64,000 nucleotides of DNA. Source: Hydractinia symbiolongicarpus (lineage: Eukaryota; Cnidaria; Hydrozoa; Anthoathecata; Hydractiniidae). Shown in pieces: positions 35,890-49,600 of this stretch (positions within the stretch are counted from its first letter, which is position 1; every line of letters starts with the position of its first letter). A program made the translations under genes and the position numbers. A model generated the notes under the pieces. It was not told the DNA's origin and did not search any database. It worked only from the letters and a program-made list of their open reading frames with translations. Location: positions 4,962,001-5,026,000 of the forward strand of contig NC_079876.1 in NCBI RefSeq assembly GCF_029227915.1, in the 5' to 3' direction.

Positions 35890-38870
35890 GTTTCACTTTT
35901 AAAGGCGATGCAACCTAGTAATGTTAGATAAATATCGCTAAATACATGTTGGTACGAAAATGTGACCCAACCGTTGAAACTCAAACGGACTGACACCGTT
36001 AAAAAGTCAATGAAGTGTAGTTTTTGAAGCTGTCGCTATTTCTTCAGCGCGCGATAACGGCTAAGATTGGTCCCACAGTAAAAAATGACTTGTTATCTTA
36101 ATTTTTATTTGAGGCGCTACCACAGCGCCCAGTGTAATCGCTGTGTTTCAGCAATCATTTCATATTAAGAAGAATGTTATTTCTTGGAGTCCAATTCTCT
36201 CACTTATCACATTCATCAGTTCACAGTCCAAAGTTAGTGCAATTAAGTCCCACATGCAATCGTTTCACTGTTAAAAGCGATGCAACCTAGTAATAACAGA
36301 TAAATATCGCTAAATACATGTTGGTACGAATATGTGACGCAACCGTTGTAACTGAAGCGGATTGATACCGTTAGAAAGTTAATGAAATGTAGCTCTTGAA
36401 AGTGTCGCTATTTCTTCAGGGCGCGATAACGGCTAGGATTGGTCCCACAGTAAAAATGACTTATTTATCTAAATTTTTAAATCAAGCGCTACCACAACGC
36501 CCAGTGTAATCGCTGAGTTTCAGAAATTATTTCATTTTAAGAAGAATGTTATTTCTTAGAGTCCAATTGTGTCACTATCACATTTATAAGGTCAAAGTCC
36601 ATAATCAGTTCAATTAAATCCCACAGTCAATCGTTTCACTGTTAAAAGCCATAAAACCTAGTAATATCAGAAGAATATCGCTAAATACATGTTGGTACGA
36701 ATATGTGACCCAAACGTTGTAACTCAAACGAATCGGCACCGTTAGAAAGTCAATGAAGTGTAGTTTTTGATACTATCGCTATTTCTTCAGCGCGCGATAA
36801 CGGAGAGGATTGGTCCCACAGAAAAGAACGACTTATTTATCTGAATTTTTAAATAAAGCGCTACCACAACGCCCAGTGTAATAGCTGATTTCCGGCAATC
36901 ACGTCAAATGAAGATGAATGTTTTTTCTTAGAGTCCATTTGTGTCATTTATCACATTGATCAGGTCACGGTCCAAAGTTAGTTCAATTAAGTCCCACAGT
37001 CAATCGTTTGACTGTTAAAAGAGATGCAACCTAGCAATATCAGATAAATATCGCTAAATACATGTTGGTACGAAAATGTGACCCAACCGTTGAAACTCAA
37101 ACGGACTGACACCGTTAAAAAGTCAATGAAATGTAGTTTTTGAAACTGTCGCTCTTTCTTCAGCGCGCGATAACGGCCAGGATTGGTCCCACAGTTAAAA
37201 ATGACTTATTAATCTAAATTTTTAATTGAAGCGCTACCACAGCGCCCAGTGAAATCGCTGAGTTTCGGCAATCATTTCAAATTAAGAAGATTGTTATTTC
37301 TTGGAGTCCAATTGTCTCACTTTCACATTTATAAGGTCACAGTCCATAAACAGCTCAAATAAGTCTCACAGTCAATCGTTTCACTGTTAAAGGCGATGCA
37401 ACCTAGTAATGTGAGATAAATATCGCTAAATACATGTTGGTACGAAAATGTGACCCAACCGTTGAAACTCAAACGGACTGACACCGTTAAAAAGTCAATG
37501 AAATGTAGTTTTTGAAGCTGTCGCTATTTCTTCAGCGCGCGATAACGGCTAAGATTGGTCCCACAGTAAAAAATGACTTTTTATCTTAATTTTTATTTGA
37601 GGTGCTACCACAGCGCCCAGTGTAATCGCTGTGTTTCAGCAATCATTTCATATTAAGAAGAATGTTATTTCTTGGAGTCCAATTCTCTCACTTATCACAT
37701 TCATCAGTTCACAGTCCAAAGTTAGTGCAATTAAGTCCCACATGCAATCGTTTCACTGTTAAAAGCGATGCAACCTAGTAATAACAGATAAATATCGCTA
37801 AATACATGTTGGTTCGAATATGTGACGCAACCGTTGTAACGGAAGCGGATTGATACCGTTAGAAAGTTAATGAAATGTAGCTCTTGAAAGTGTCGCTATT
37901 TCTTCAGGGCGCGATAACGGCTAGGATTGGTCCCACAGTAAAAATGACTTATTTATCTAAATTTTTAAATCAAGCGCTACCACAACGCCCAGTGTAATCG
38001 CTGAGTTTCAGAAATTATTTCATTTTAAGAAGAATGTTATATCTTGGAGTCCAATTGTGTCACTATCACATTTATAAGGTCAAAGTCCATAATCAGTTCA
38101 ATTAAATCCCACAGTCAATCGTTTCACTGTTAAAAGCCATAAAACCTAGTAATATCAGAAGAATATCGCTAAATACATGTTGGTACGAATATGTGACCCA
38201 AACGTTGTAACTCAAACGAATCGGCACCGTTAGAAAGTCAATGAAGTGTAGTTTTTGATACTGTCGCTATTTCTTCAGCGCGCGATAACGGAGAGGATTG
38301 GTCCCACAGAAAAGAACGACTTATTTATCTGAATTTTTAAATAAAGCGCTACCACAACGCCCAGTGTAATAGCTGATTTCCGGCAATCACGTCAAATGAA
38401 GATGAATGTTTTTTCTTAGAGTCCATTTGTGTCATTTATCACATTGATCAGGTCACGGTCCAAAGTTAGTTCAATTAAGTCCCACAGTCAATCGTTTCAC
38501 TGTTAAAAGCGATGCAACCTAGTAATATCAGATAAATATCGCTAAATACATGTTGGTACGAAAATGTGACCCAACCGTTGAAACTCAAACGGACTGACAC
38601 CGTTAAAAAGTCAATGAAATGTAGTTTTTGAAACTGTCGCTCTTTCTTCAGCGCGCGATAACGGCCAGGATTGGTCCCACAGTTAAAAATGACTTATTAA
38701 TCTAAATTTTTAATTGAAGCGCTACCACAGCGCCCAGTGAAATCGCTAAGTTTCGGCAATCATTTCAAATTAAGAAGAATGTTATTTCTTGGAGTCCAAT
38801 TGTCTCACTTTCACATTTATAAGGTCACAGTCCATAAACAGCTCAATTAAGTCTCACAGTCAATCGTTTC
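35890..38870 (+). repeat. 1488-bp (4-mer) tandem duplication
   Basis: Variants repeat at 1488 bp: AAAGGCGATG at 35901 and 37389, TCATCAGTTCACAG at 36213 and 37701, and GCTCTTTCTT at 37151 and 38639. The copies run about 35.89-37.38 and 37.38-38.87 kb and are nearly identical. The first half also matches about 10.7-11.7 kb. Confidence 0.8.
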
Positions 38871-39410
38871 ACTGTTAAAAGCCATACAACTTAGTAATAC
38901 CGGAAAAATATTGCTAAATACATGTTGGTACGAATATGTGACTCAACCGTTGTAACTCAAACGGATTGATACTGTTAGAAAGTCAATGAAATGTAGTTCT
39001 TGAAACTGTCGCTATTTCTTCAGCGCGCGATAACGGCTAGGATTGGTCCCACAGTAAAAAATGACATTTTAACTTAATTTTTATTTGAGGCGCTACCACA
39101 GTGCCCAGTGTAATCGCTGATTTCCGGCAATCACGTCAAATTAAGAAGAATGTTTTTTCTTGGAGTCCATTTGTGTCATTTATCACATTGATCAGGTCAC
39201 GGTCCAAAGTTAGTTCAATTAAGTCCCACAGTCAATCGTTTCACTGTTAAAAGCCATACAACCTAGTAATATCAGAAAAATATCGCTAAATACATGTTGG
39301 TACGAATATGTGACCCAACCGTTGTAACTCAAACGGATTAACACCGTTAGAAAGTCAATGAAATGTAGTTTTTGAAACTGTTGCTATTTCTTCAGCGCGT
39401 GATAACGGAT

Positions 39411-39480
39411 AGGATTGGTCCCACTGAAAAGAACGTAGTTTTTGAAACTGTCGCTATTTCTTCAGCGCGCAATAACGGAT
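39411..39480 (+). repeat. Mini-monomer 10 (70 bp), the rightmost copy
   Basis: Same junction. None was found to its right, so the mini-monomer lineage is confined to about 8.7-39.5 kb. Confidence 0.9.
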
Positions 39481-40559
39481 AGGATTGGTCCCACAGAAAA
39501 AAACGACTTATTTATCTAAATTTTTAAATAAAGCGCTACTACAACGCCCAGTGTAATAGCTGATTTCCGGCAATCACGTCAAATTAAGAAGAATGTTCTT
39601 TGTTGGAGTCCATTTGTGTCATTTATCACACTGATCAGGTCGCGGTCCAAAGTTAGTTCAATTAAGTCCCACAGTCAATCGTTTCACTGTTAAAAGCGAT
39701 GCAACCTAGTAAAATCAGATAAATATCGCTAAATATATGTTGGTTCGGAAATGTGACCCAACCGTTGAAACTCAAACGGACTGACACCGTTAAAAAGTCA
39801 ATGAAATGTAGTTTTTGAAACTGTAGCTATTTCTTCAGCGCGCGATAACGGCTAGGATTGGTCCCACAGAAAATTTGACTTATTTATCTAATTTTTTAAA
39901 TGAAGCGCTACCACAGCGCCCAGTGTAATCGCTGAGTTCCGGCAATAACGTCAAATTAAGAAGAATGTTATTTCTTGGAGTCCAATTGTCTCACTTATAA
40001 CATTTATAAGGTCACGGTCCAAAATCAGTTCAATTATGTGCCACAGTCAATCGTTTCACTGTTAAAAGCCATACAACCTAGTAATAACAGAAAAATATCG
40101 CTAAATACATGTTGGTACGAATATGTGACCCAACCGCTGCAACTCAAACGGATTAACACCGTTAGAAAGTCAATGAAATGTAGTTTTTAAAACTGTCGCT
40201 ATTTCTTCAGCACGCGATAACGGATAGGATTGGTCCCACAGAAAAGAACTACTTATTTATCTAAATCTTTAAATGAAGCGCTACCACAGCGCCCAGTGTA
40301 ATCGCTGATTTGCGGTAATCACGTCAAATTAAGAAAATGTTTTTTCTTGGAGTCCATTTGTGTCATCTATCACATTGATCATGTCACAGTCCAAAGTTAG
40401 TTCAATTAAGTCCCACAGTCAATCGTTTCACTGTTAAAAGCGATGCAACCTAGTAATATCAGATAAATATCGCTAAATATATGTTGGTACTAATATGTGA
40501 CCCAACCTTTGAAACTCAAACGGATTAACACCGTTAGAAAGTCAATGAAATGTAGTTTT

Positions 40560-42050
40560 TAAAACTGTCGCTATTTCTTCAGCGCCCGATAACGGATAGG
40601 ATTGGTCCCACAGTTAAAAATGACTTATTAATCTAACTTTTTAATTGAAGCGCTACCACAGCGCCCAGTGTAATCGCTGATTTGCGGTAATCACGTTAAA
40701 TTAAGAAAATGTTTTTCTTGGAGTCCATTTGTGTCATCTATCACATTGATCATGTCACAGTCCAAAGTTAGTTCAATTAACTCCCACAGTCAATCGTTTC
40801 ACTGTTAAAAGCGATGCAACCTAGTAATATCAGATAAATATCGCTAAATACATGTTGGTACGAATATGTGACCCAACCCTTGAAACTCAAACGAACTGAA
40901 ACCGTTAGAAAGTCAATGAAATGTAATTTTTGAAACTGTTGCTATTTCTTTAGCGCGGGATAACGGCCAGGATTGGTCCCACAGTAAAGAATGACTTATT
41001 TACCTAAACTTTTAAATGAAGCACTACCACAGCGCCCAATGTAATCGCGGAGTTCCGGCAATCACGTCAAATTAAGAAAATGTTTTTTCTTGGAGTCCAT
41101 TTGTGTCATCTATCACATTGATCATGTCACAGTCCAAAGTTAGTTCAATTAAGTCCCACAGTCAATCGTTTCACTGTTAAAAGCGATGCAACCTAGTAAT
41201 ATCAGATAAATATCGCTAAATAAATGTTGGTACGAATATGTGAGCCAACCTTTGAAACTCAAACGGATTAACACCGTTAAAAAGTCAATGAAATGTAGTT
41301 TTTAAAACTGTTGCTATTTCTTCAGCGCCCGATAACGGATAGGATTGGTCCCACAGTTAAAAATGTCTTATTAATCTAGATTTTTAATTGAAGCGCTACC
41401 ACAGCGCCCAGTGTAATCGCTGAGTTCCGGCAATCACGTCAAATTAAGAAGAATGTTATTTCTTGGAGTCCAATTGTCTCACTTATAACATTTATAAGGT
41501 CACAGTCCAAAACCAGTTCAATTATGTGCCACAGTCAATCGTTTCACTGTTAAAAGCCATACAACCTAGTAATATCAGAAAAATATCGCTAAATACATGT
41601 TGGTACGATTATGTGACCCAACCGCTGCAACTCAAACGGATTAACACCGTTAGAAAGTCAATGAAATGTAGTTTTTAAAACTGTCGCTCTTTCTTCAGCG
41701 CGCGATAACGGATAGGATTGGTCCCACAGAAAAGAACGACTTATTTATCTAAATTTTTAAATGAAGCGCTACCACAGCGCCCAGTGTAATCGCTGATTTG
41801 CGGTAATCACGTCAAATTAAGAAAATGTTTTTTCTTGGAGTCCATTTGTGTCATCTATCACATTGATCATGTCACAGTCCAAAGTTAGTTCAATTAAGTC
41901 CCACAGTCAATCGTTTCACTGTTAAAAGCGATGAAACCTAGCAATATCAGATAAATATCGCTAAATATATGTTGGTACTAATATGTGACCCAACCTTTGA
42001 AACTCAAACGGATTAACACCGTTAGAAAGTCAATGAAATGTAGTTTTTAA
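40560..42050 (+). repeat. 1488-bp (4-mer) unit related to the start of the following 7-mer block
   Basis: CGCCCGAT occurs at 40583 and 42071 (1488 bp), and GAGCCAACC at 41242 and 42731 (1489 bp). The unit shares its leading monomers with the next block but differs in its third and fourth monomers. Confidence 0.65.
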
Positions 42051-45000
42051 AACTGTCGCTATTTCTTCAGCGCCCGATAACGGATAGGATTGGTCCCACA
42101 GTTAAAAATGACTTATTAATCTAAATTTTTAATTGAAGCGCTACAACAGCGCCAAGTGTAATCGCTGATTTGCGGTAATCACGTCAAATTAAGAAAATGT
42201 TTTTTCTTGGAGTCCATTTGTGTCATCTATCACATTGATCATGTCACAGTCCAAAGTTAGTTCAATTAAGTCCAACAGTCAATCGTTTCACTGTTAAAAG
42301 CGATGCAACCTAGTAATATCAGATAAATATCGCTAAATACATGTTGGTACGAATATGTGACCCAACCTTTGAAACTCAAACGAACTGACACCGTTAGAAA
42401 GTCAATGAAATGTAATTTTTGAAACTGTTGCTATTTCTTCAGCGCGGGATAACGGCCAGGATTGGTCCCACAGTAAAGAATGACTTATTTACCTAAACTT
42501 TTTAATGAAGCGCTACCACAGCGCCCAATGTAATCGCTGAGTTCCGGCAATCACGTCAAATTAAGAAAATGTTTTTTCTTGGAGTCCATTTGTGTCATCT
42601 ATCACATTGATCATGTCACAGTCCAAAGTTAGTTCAATTAAGTCCCACAGTCAATCGTTTCACTGTTAAAAGCGATGCAACCTAGTAATATCAGATAAAT
42701 ATCGCTAAATAAATGTTGGTACGAATATGTGAGCCAACCTTTGAAACTCAAACGGATTAACACCGTTAAAAAGTCATTGAAATGTAGTTTTTAAAACTTT
42801 CGCTATTTCTTCAGCGCCCGATAACGGATAGGATTGGTCCCACAGTTAAAAATGACTTATTAATCTAAATTTTAATTGAAGCGCTACCACAGCGCCCAGT
42901 GTAATTGCTGATTTGCGGTAATCACATCAAATTAAGAAAATGTTTTTCTTGGAGTCCGTTTGTGTCATCTATCACATTGATCATGTCACAGTCCAAAGTT
43001 AGTTCAATTAAATCCCCAAGTCAATCGTTTCACTGTTAAAAGCCATACAACCTAGTAATATCAGAAAAATATCGCTAAATACATGTTGGTACGAATATGT
43101 GACCCAACCGTTGTAACTCAAACGGATTAACGCCGTTAGAAAGTCAATGAAGTGTAGTTTTGGAAACTGTTGCTATTTCTTCAGCGCGGGATAACGGATA
43201 GGATTGGTCCCACAGTAAAGAATGACTTATTTGCCTAAACTTTGAAATGAAGCGCTACCACAGCGCCCAATGTAATCACTGAGTTCCGGCAATCACGTCA
43301 AATTAAGAAGAATGTTATTTCTTGGAGTCCAATTGTCTCATTTATCACATTTATCAGGTCACAGTCCAAATTTAATTCAATTAAGTCCAACAGTCAATCG
43401 TTTCATAGTTAAAAGCGATGCAACCTAGTAATATCAGAAAAATATCGCTAAATACATGTTGGTACGAATATGTGACCAAATCGTTGTAACTGAAACGGAC
43501 TGACACCGTTAGAAAGTCAATGAAATGTAATTTTTGAAACTGTCGCTATTTGTTCAGCGCGCGATAACGGCTAGGATTGGTCCCACAGTAAAAAATGACT
43601 TTTTATCTTAATTTTTAATTGAAGCGCTACCACAGCGCCCAGTGTAATCGCTGAATTTCAGCAATCATTTCATATCAAGAAGAATGTTATTTCTTGGAGT
43701 CCAATTGTCTCACTTTCATATTTATAAGGTCACAGTCCATAATCAGTTCAATTAAATCCCCAAGTCAATCGTTTCACTGTTAAAAGCCATACAACCTATT
43801 AATATCAGAAGAATATCGCTAAATACATGTTGGTACGAATATGTGACCCAACCGTTGTAACTCAAACGAATTGACACCGTTAGAAAGTCAATGAAGTGTA
43901 GTTTTGGAAACTGTTGCTATTTCTTCAGCGCGCGATAACGGATAGGATTGGTCCCACAGTAAATAACGACTTTTTTATCTAAATTTTTAAATAAAGCACT
44001 ACCACAACGCCCAGTGTAATCGCTGAGTTCCGGCAATCATGTCAAATTAAGAAGAATGTTATTTCTCGGAGTCCAATTTCCTCATTTATCACATTTATCA
44101 GGTCACAGTCCAAATTTAGTTCAATTAAGTCCCACAGTCAATCGTTTCACTGTTAAAAGCGATGCAACCTAGTAATATCAGATAAATATCGCTAAATACA
44201 TGTTGGTACGAATATGTGACCTAACCGTTGAAACCATAACGGACTGGCACCGTTAGAAAGTCAATGAAATGTAGTTTTTGAAACTGTCGCTATTTCTTCA
44301 GTGCGTGATAACGGCTAGGATTCGTCCCACAGTGAAACATGAATTTTTATCTTAATTTTTAAATGAAGCGCTACCACAGCGCCCAGTGTAATCGCTGATT
44401 TGCAGTAATCACGTCAAATTAAGAAGAATATTTTTTCTTGCAGTCCATTTGTGTCATCTATCACATTGATCAGGTCACAGTTCAAAGTTAGTTCAATTAA
44501 GTCCCACAGTCAATCGTTTCACTGCTAAAAGCGATGCAACCTAGTATTATGAGATAAATATCGCTAAATACATGTTGGTACGAATATGTGACCCAACCTT
44601 TGAAACTCAAACGAACTGACACCGTTAGAAAGTCAATGAAATGTAGTTTTTAAAACTGTCGCTATTTCTTCAGCGCCCGATAACGGATAGGATTGGTCCC
44701 ACAGTTAAAAATGACTTATTAATCTAAATTTTTAATTGAAGCGCTACAACAGCGCCAAGTGTAATCGCTGATTTGCGGTAATCACGTCAAATTAAGAAAA
44801 TGTTTTTTCTTGGAGTCCATTTGTGTCATCTATCACATTGATCATGTCACAGTCCAAAGTTAGTTCAATTAAGTCCAACAGTCAATCGTTTCACTGTTAA
44901 AAGCGATGCAACCTAGTAATATCAGATAAATATCGCTAAATACATGTTGGTACGAATATGTGACCCAACCTTTGAAACTCAAACGAACTGACACCGTTAG

Positions 45001-47240
45001 AAAGTCAATGAAATGTAATTTTTGAAACTGTTGCTATTTCTTCAGCGCGGGATAACGGCCAGGATTGGTCCCACAGTAAAGAATGACTTATTTACCTAAA
45101 CTTTTTAATGAAGCGCTACCACAGCGCCCAATGTAATCGCTGAGTTCCGGCAATCACGTCAAATTAAGAAAATGTTTTTTCTTGGAGTCCATTTGTGTCA
45201 TCTATCACATTGATCATGTCACAGTCCAAAGTTAGTTCAATTAAGTCCCACAGTCAATCGTTTCACTGTTAAAAGCGATGCAACCTAGTAATATCAGATA
45301 AATATCGCTAAATAAATGTTGGTACGAATATGTGAGACAACCTTTGAAACTCAAACGGATTAACACCGTTAAAAAGTCATTGAAATGTAGTTTTTAAAAC
45401 TTTCGCTATTTCTTCAGCGCCCGATAACGGATAGGATTGGTCCCACAGTTAAAAATGACTTATTAATCTAAATTTTAATTGAAGCGCTACCACAGCGCCC
45501 AGTGTAATTGCTGATTTGCGGTAATCACGTCAAATTAAGAAAATGTTTTTCTTGGAGTCCGTTTGTGTCATCTATCACATTGATCATGTCACAGTCCAAA
45601 GTTAGTTCAATTAAATCCCCAAGTCAATCGTTTCACTGTTAAAAGCCATACAACCTAGTAATATCAGAAAAATATCGCTAAATACATGTTGGTACGAATA
45701 TGTGACCCAACCGTTGTAACTCAAACGGATTAACGCCGTTAGAAAGTCAATGAATTGTAGTTTTGGAAACTGTTGCTATTTCTTCAGCGCGGGATAACGG
45801 ATAGGATTGGTCCCACAGTAAAGAATGACTTATTTGCCTAAACTTTTTAATGAAGCGCTACCACAGCGCCCAATGTAATCACTGAGTTCCGGCAATCACG
45901 TCAAATTAAGAAGAATGTTATTTCTTGGAGTCCAATTGTCTCATTTATCACATTTATCAGGTCACAGTCCAAATTTAATTCAATTAAGTCCAACAGTCAA
46001 TCGTTTCATAGTTAAAAGCGATGCAACCTAGTAATATCAGAAAAATATCGCTAAATACATGTTGGTACGAATATGTGACCAAATCGTTGTAACTGAAACG
46101 GACTGACACCGTTAGAAAGTCAATGAAATGTAATTTTTGAAACTGTCGCTATTTGTTCAGCGCGCGATAACGGCTAGGATTGGTCCCACAGTAAAAAATG
46201 ACTTTTTATCTTAATTTTTAATTGAAGCGCTACCACAGCGCCCAGTGTAATCGCTGAATTTCAGCAATCATTTCATATCAAGAAGAATGTTATTTCTTGG
46301 AGTCCAATTGTCTCACTTTCATATTTATAAGGTCACAGTCCATAATCAGTTCAATTAAATCCCCAAGTCAATCGTTTCACTGTTAAAAGCCATACAACCT
46401 ATTAATATCAGAAGAATATCGCTAAATACATGTTGGTACGAATATGTGACCCAACCGTTGTAACTCAAACGAATTGACACCGTTAGAAAGTCAATGAAGT
46501 GTAGTTTTGGAAACTGTTGCTATTTCTTCAGCGCGCGATAACGGATAGGATTGGTCCCACAGTAAATAACGACTTTTTTATCTAAATTTTTAAATAAAGC
46601 ACTACCACAACGCCCAGTGTAATCGCTGAGTTCCGGCAATCATGTCAAATTAAGAAGAATGTTATTTCTCGGAGTCCAATTTCCTCATTTATCACATTTA
46701 TCAGGTCACAGTCCAAATTTAGTTCAATTAAGTCCCACAGTCAATCGTTTCACTGTTAAAAGCGATGCAACCTAGTAATATCAGATAAATATCGCTAAAT
46801 ACATGTTGGTACGAATATGTGACCTAACCGTTGAAACCATAACGGACTGGCACCGTTAGAAAGTCAATGAAATGTAGTTTTTGAAACTGTCGCTATTTCT
46901 TCAGTGCGTGATAACGGCTAGGATTCGTCCCACAGTGAAACATGAATTTTTATCTTAATTTTTAAATGAAGCGCTACCACAGCGCCCAGTGTAATCGCTG
47001 ATTTGCAGTAATCACGTCAAATTAAGAAGAATATTTTTTCTTGCAGTCCATTTGTGTCATCTATCACATTGATCAGGTCACAGTTCAAAGTTAGTTCAAT
47101 TAAGTCCCACAGTCAATCGTTTCACTGCTAAAAGCGATGCAACCTAGTATTATGAGATAAATATCGCTAAATACATGTTGGTACGAATATGTGACCCAAC
47201 CTTTGAAACTCAAACGAACTGACACCGTTAGAAAGTCAAT
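42030..47240 (+). repeat. 2603-bp (7-mer) tandem duplication
   Basis: GCGCTACAACAGCGCCAAG occurs at 42138 and 44741, and TATGAGATAAATATCG at 44548 and 47151, both 2603 bp (7 monomers). The two copies (about 42.03-44.63 and 44.63-47.24 kb) differ by only a few substitutions on reading. They are among the longest near-identical units here, implying recent duplication. Confidence 0.85.
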
Positions 47241-49600
47241 GAAATGTAGTTTTTGAAACTGTCGCTATTTCTTCAGCGCAGGATAACGGCCAGGATTGGT
47301 CCCACAGTAAAGAATGACTTATATACCTAAACTTTGAAATGAAGCGCTACCACAGCGCCCAATGTAATCACTGAGTTCCGGCAATCACGTCAAATTAAGA
47401 AGAATGTTATTTCTTGGAGTCCAATTGTCTCATTTAACACATTTATCAGGTCACAGTCCAAATTTAGTTCAATTAAGTCCAACAGTCAATCGTTTCATAG
47501 TTAAAAGCGATGCAACCTATTAATATCAGAAAAATATCGCTAAATACATGTTGGTACGAATATGTGACCAAATCGTTGTAACTGAAACGGACTGACACCG
47601 TTAGAAACTCAATGAAATGTAATTTTTGAAACTGTCGCTATTTCTTCAGCGCGCGATAACGGCTAGGATTGGTCCCACAGTAAAAAATGACTTTTTATCT
47701 TAATTTTTAATTGAAGCGCTACCACAGCACCCAGTGTAATCGCTGAATTTCAGCAATCATTTCATATTAAGAAGAATGTTATTTCTTGGAGTCCAATTGT
47801 CTCACTTTCACATTTATAAGGTGACAGTCCATAATCAGTTCAATTAAATCCCACAGTCAATCGTTTCACTGTTAAAAGCCATACAACCTATTAATATCAG
47901 AAGAATATCCGTAAATACATGTTGGTACGAATATGTGACCCAACCGTTGTAACTCCAACGAATTGACACCGTTAGAAAGTCAATGAAGTGTAGTTTTGGA
48001 AACTCTCGCTATTTCTTCAGCGCGTGATAACGGATAGGATTGGTCCCACAGTAAATAACGACTTTTTTATCTAAATTTTTAAATAAAGCGCTACCACAAC
48101 GCACAGTGTAATCGCTGATTTCCGGCAATCACGTCAAATTAAGAAGAATGTTTTTTCTTGAAGTCCATTTGTGTCATTTATCACATTGATCAGGTCACGG
48201 TCCAAAATGAGTTCAATTATGTGCCACGGTCAATTGTTTCACTGTTAAAAGCGATGCAACCTAGTAATATCAGATAAATATCGCTAAATACATGTTCGTA
48301 CGAATATGTGACCCAACCGTTGTAACTTAAGCTGACTGACACCGTTAGAAAGTCAATAAAATGTTGTTTTTGAAACTGTCGCTATGTCTTCAGCGCGCGA
48401 TAACGGCTAGGATTCGTCCCACAGTGAAACATGAATTTTTACCTTAATTTTTAAATGAAGCGCTACCACAGCGCCCAGTGTAATCGCTGATTTGCAGTAA
48501 TCACGTCAAATTAAGAAGAATATTTTTTCTTGCAGTCCATTTGTGTCATCTATCACATTGATCAGGTCACAGTTCAAAGTTAGTTCAATTAAGTCCCACA
48601 GTCAATCGTTTCACTGCTAAAAGCGATGCAACCTAGTATTATCCGATAAATATCGCTAAATACATGTTGGTACGAATATGTGACCCAACCTTTGAAACTC
48701 AAACGAACTGACACCGTTAGAAAGTCAATGAAATGTAGTTTTTGAAACTGTCGCTATTTCTTCAGCGTGGGATAACGGCCAGGATTGGTCCCACAGTAAA
48801 GAATGACTTATTTACCTAAACTTTGAAATGAAGCGCTACCACAGCGCCCAATGTAATCGCTGAGTTCCGGCAATCACGTCAAATTAAGAAGAATGTTATT
48901 TCTTGGAGTCCAATTGTCTCATTTATCACAATTATCAGGTCACAGTCCAAATTTAGTTCAATTAAGTCCAACAGTCAATCGTTTCATAGTTAAAAGCGAT
49001 GCAACCTAGTAATATCAGAAAAATATCGCTAAATACATGTTGGTACGAATATGTGACCAAATCGTTGTAACTGAAACGGACTGACACCGTTAGAAAGTCA
49101 ATGAAATATAGTTTTTGAAACTGTCGCTATTTCTTCAGCGCGCGATAACGGCTAGGCTTGGTCCCACAGTAAAAAATGACTTTTTATCGTAATTCTTAAA
49201 TGAAGTGCTACCACAGAGCCCAGTGTAGTCGCTGAGTTTCGGCAATCATTTCATATTAGGAAGAATGTTTTTTCTTGGAGTCCAATTGTCTCATTTATCA
49301 CATTTATCAGGTCACGGTCCAAAGTTAGTTCAATTAAGTCCCACAGTCAATCGTTTCACTGTTAAAAGCGATGCAACCTAGTAATATCAGATAAATATCG
49401 CTAAATACATGTTGGTACGAATATGTGACCTAACCGTTGAAACTATAACGGACTGGCACCGTTAGAAAGTCAATGAATTGTAGTTTTTGAAACTGTCGCT
49501 ATTTCTTCAGCGCGCGATAACGGCTAGGATTGGTCCCACAGTGAAACATGACTTTTTATCTTAATTTTTAATTGAAGCGCTAACACAGCGCCCAGTGTAA
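47240..49600 (+). repeat. Satellite block with diverged partial third copy of the 7-mer
   Basis: Monomer order and variants (for example TAGTATTAT, CATAGTTAAAAG, AGTGAAACATGAATTTTTA) follow those of 42-47 kb, but with more substitutions and a different start. It contains satellite only. Confidence 0.6.

Noticed and set aside
26922-41678. Six nearly identical 71-codon frames in the satellite (26922, 28551, 33881, 35068, 39975, 41463)
   Set aside because: They start at TTG, not ATG, are all the same phase of the monomer, and are broken by stops in most other monomers. They are chance open stretches of the repeat, not genes.
42030-47240. Near-identical 2603-bp copies as an assembly artefact
   Set aside because: It cannot be excluded without reads, but the copies carry scattered differences (for example GAGCCAACC versus GAGACAACC, GAAGTG versus GAATTG), which argues against a plain duplication of the same contig.
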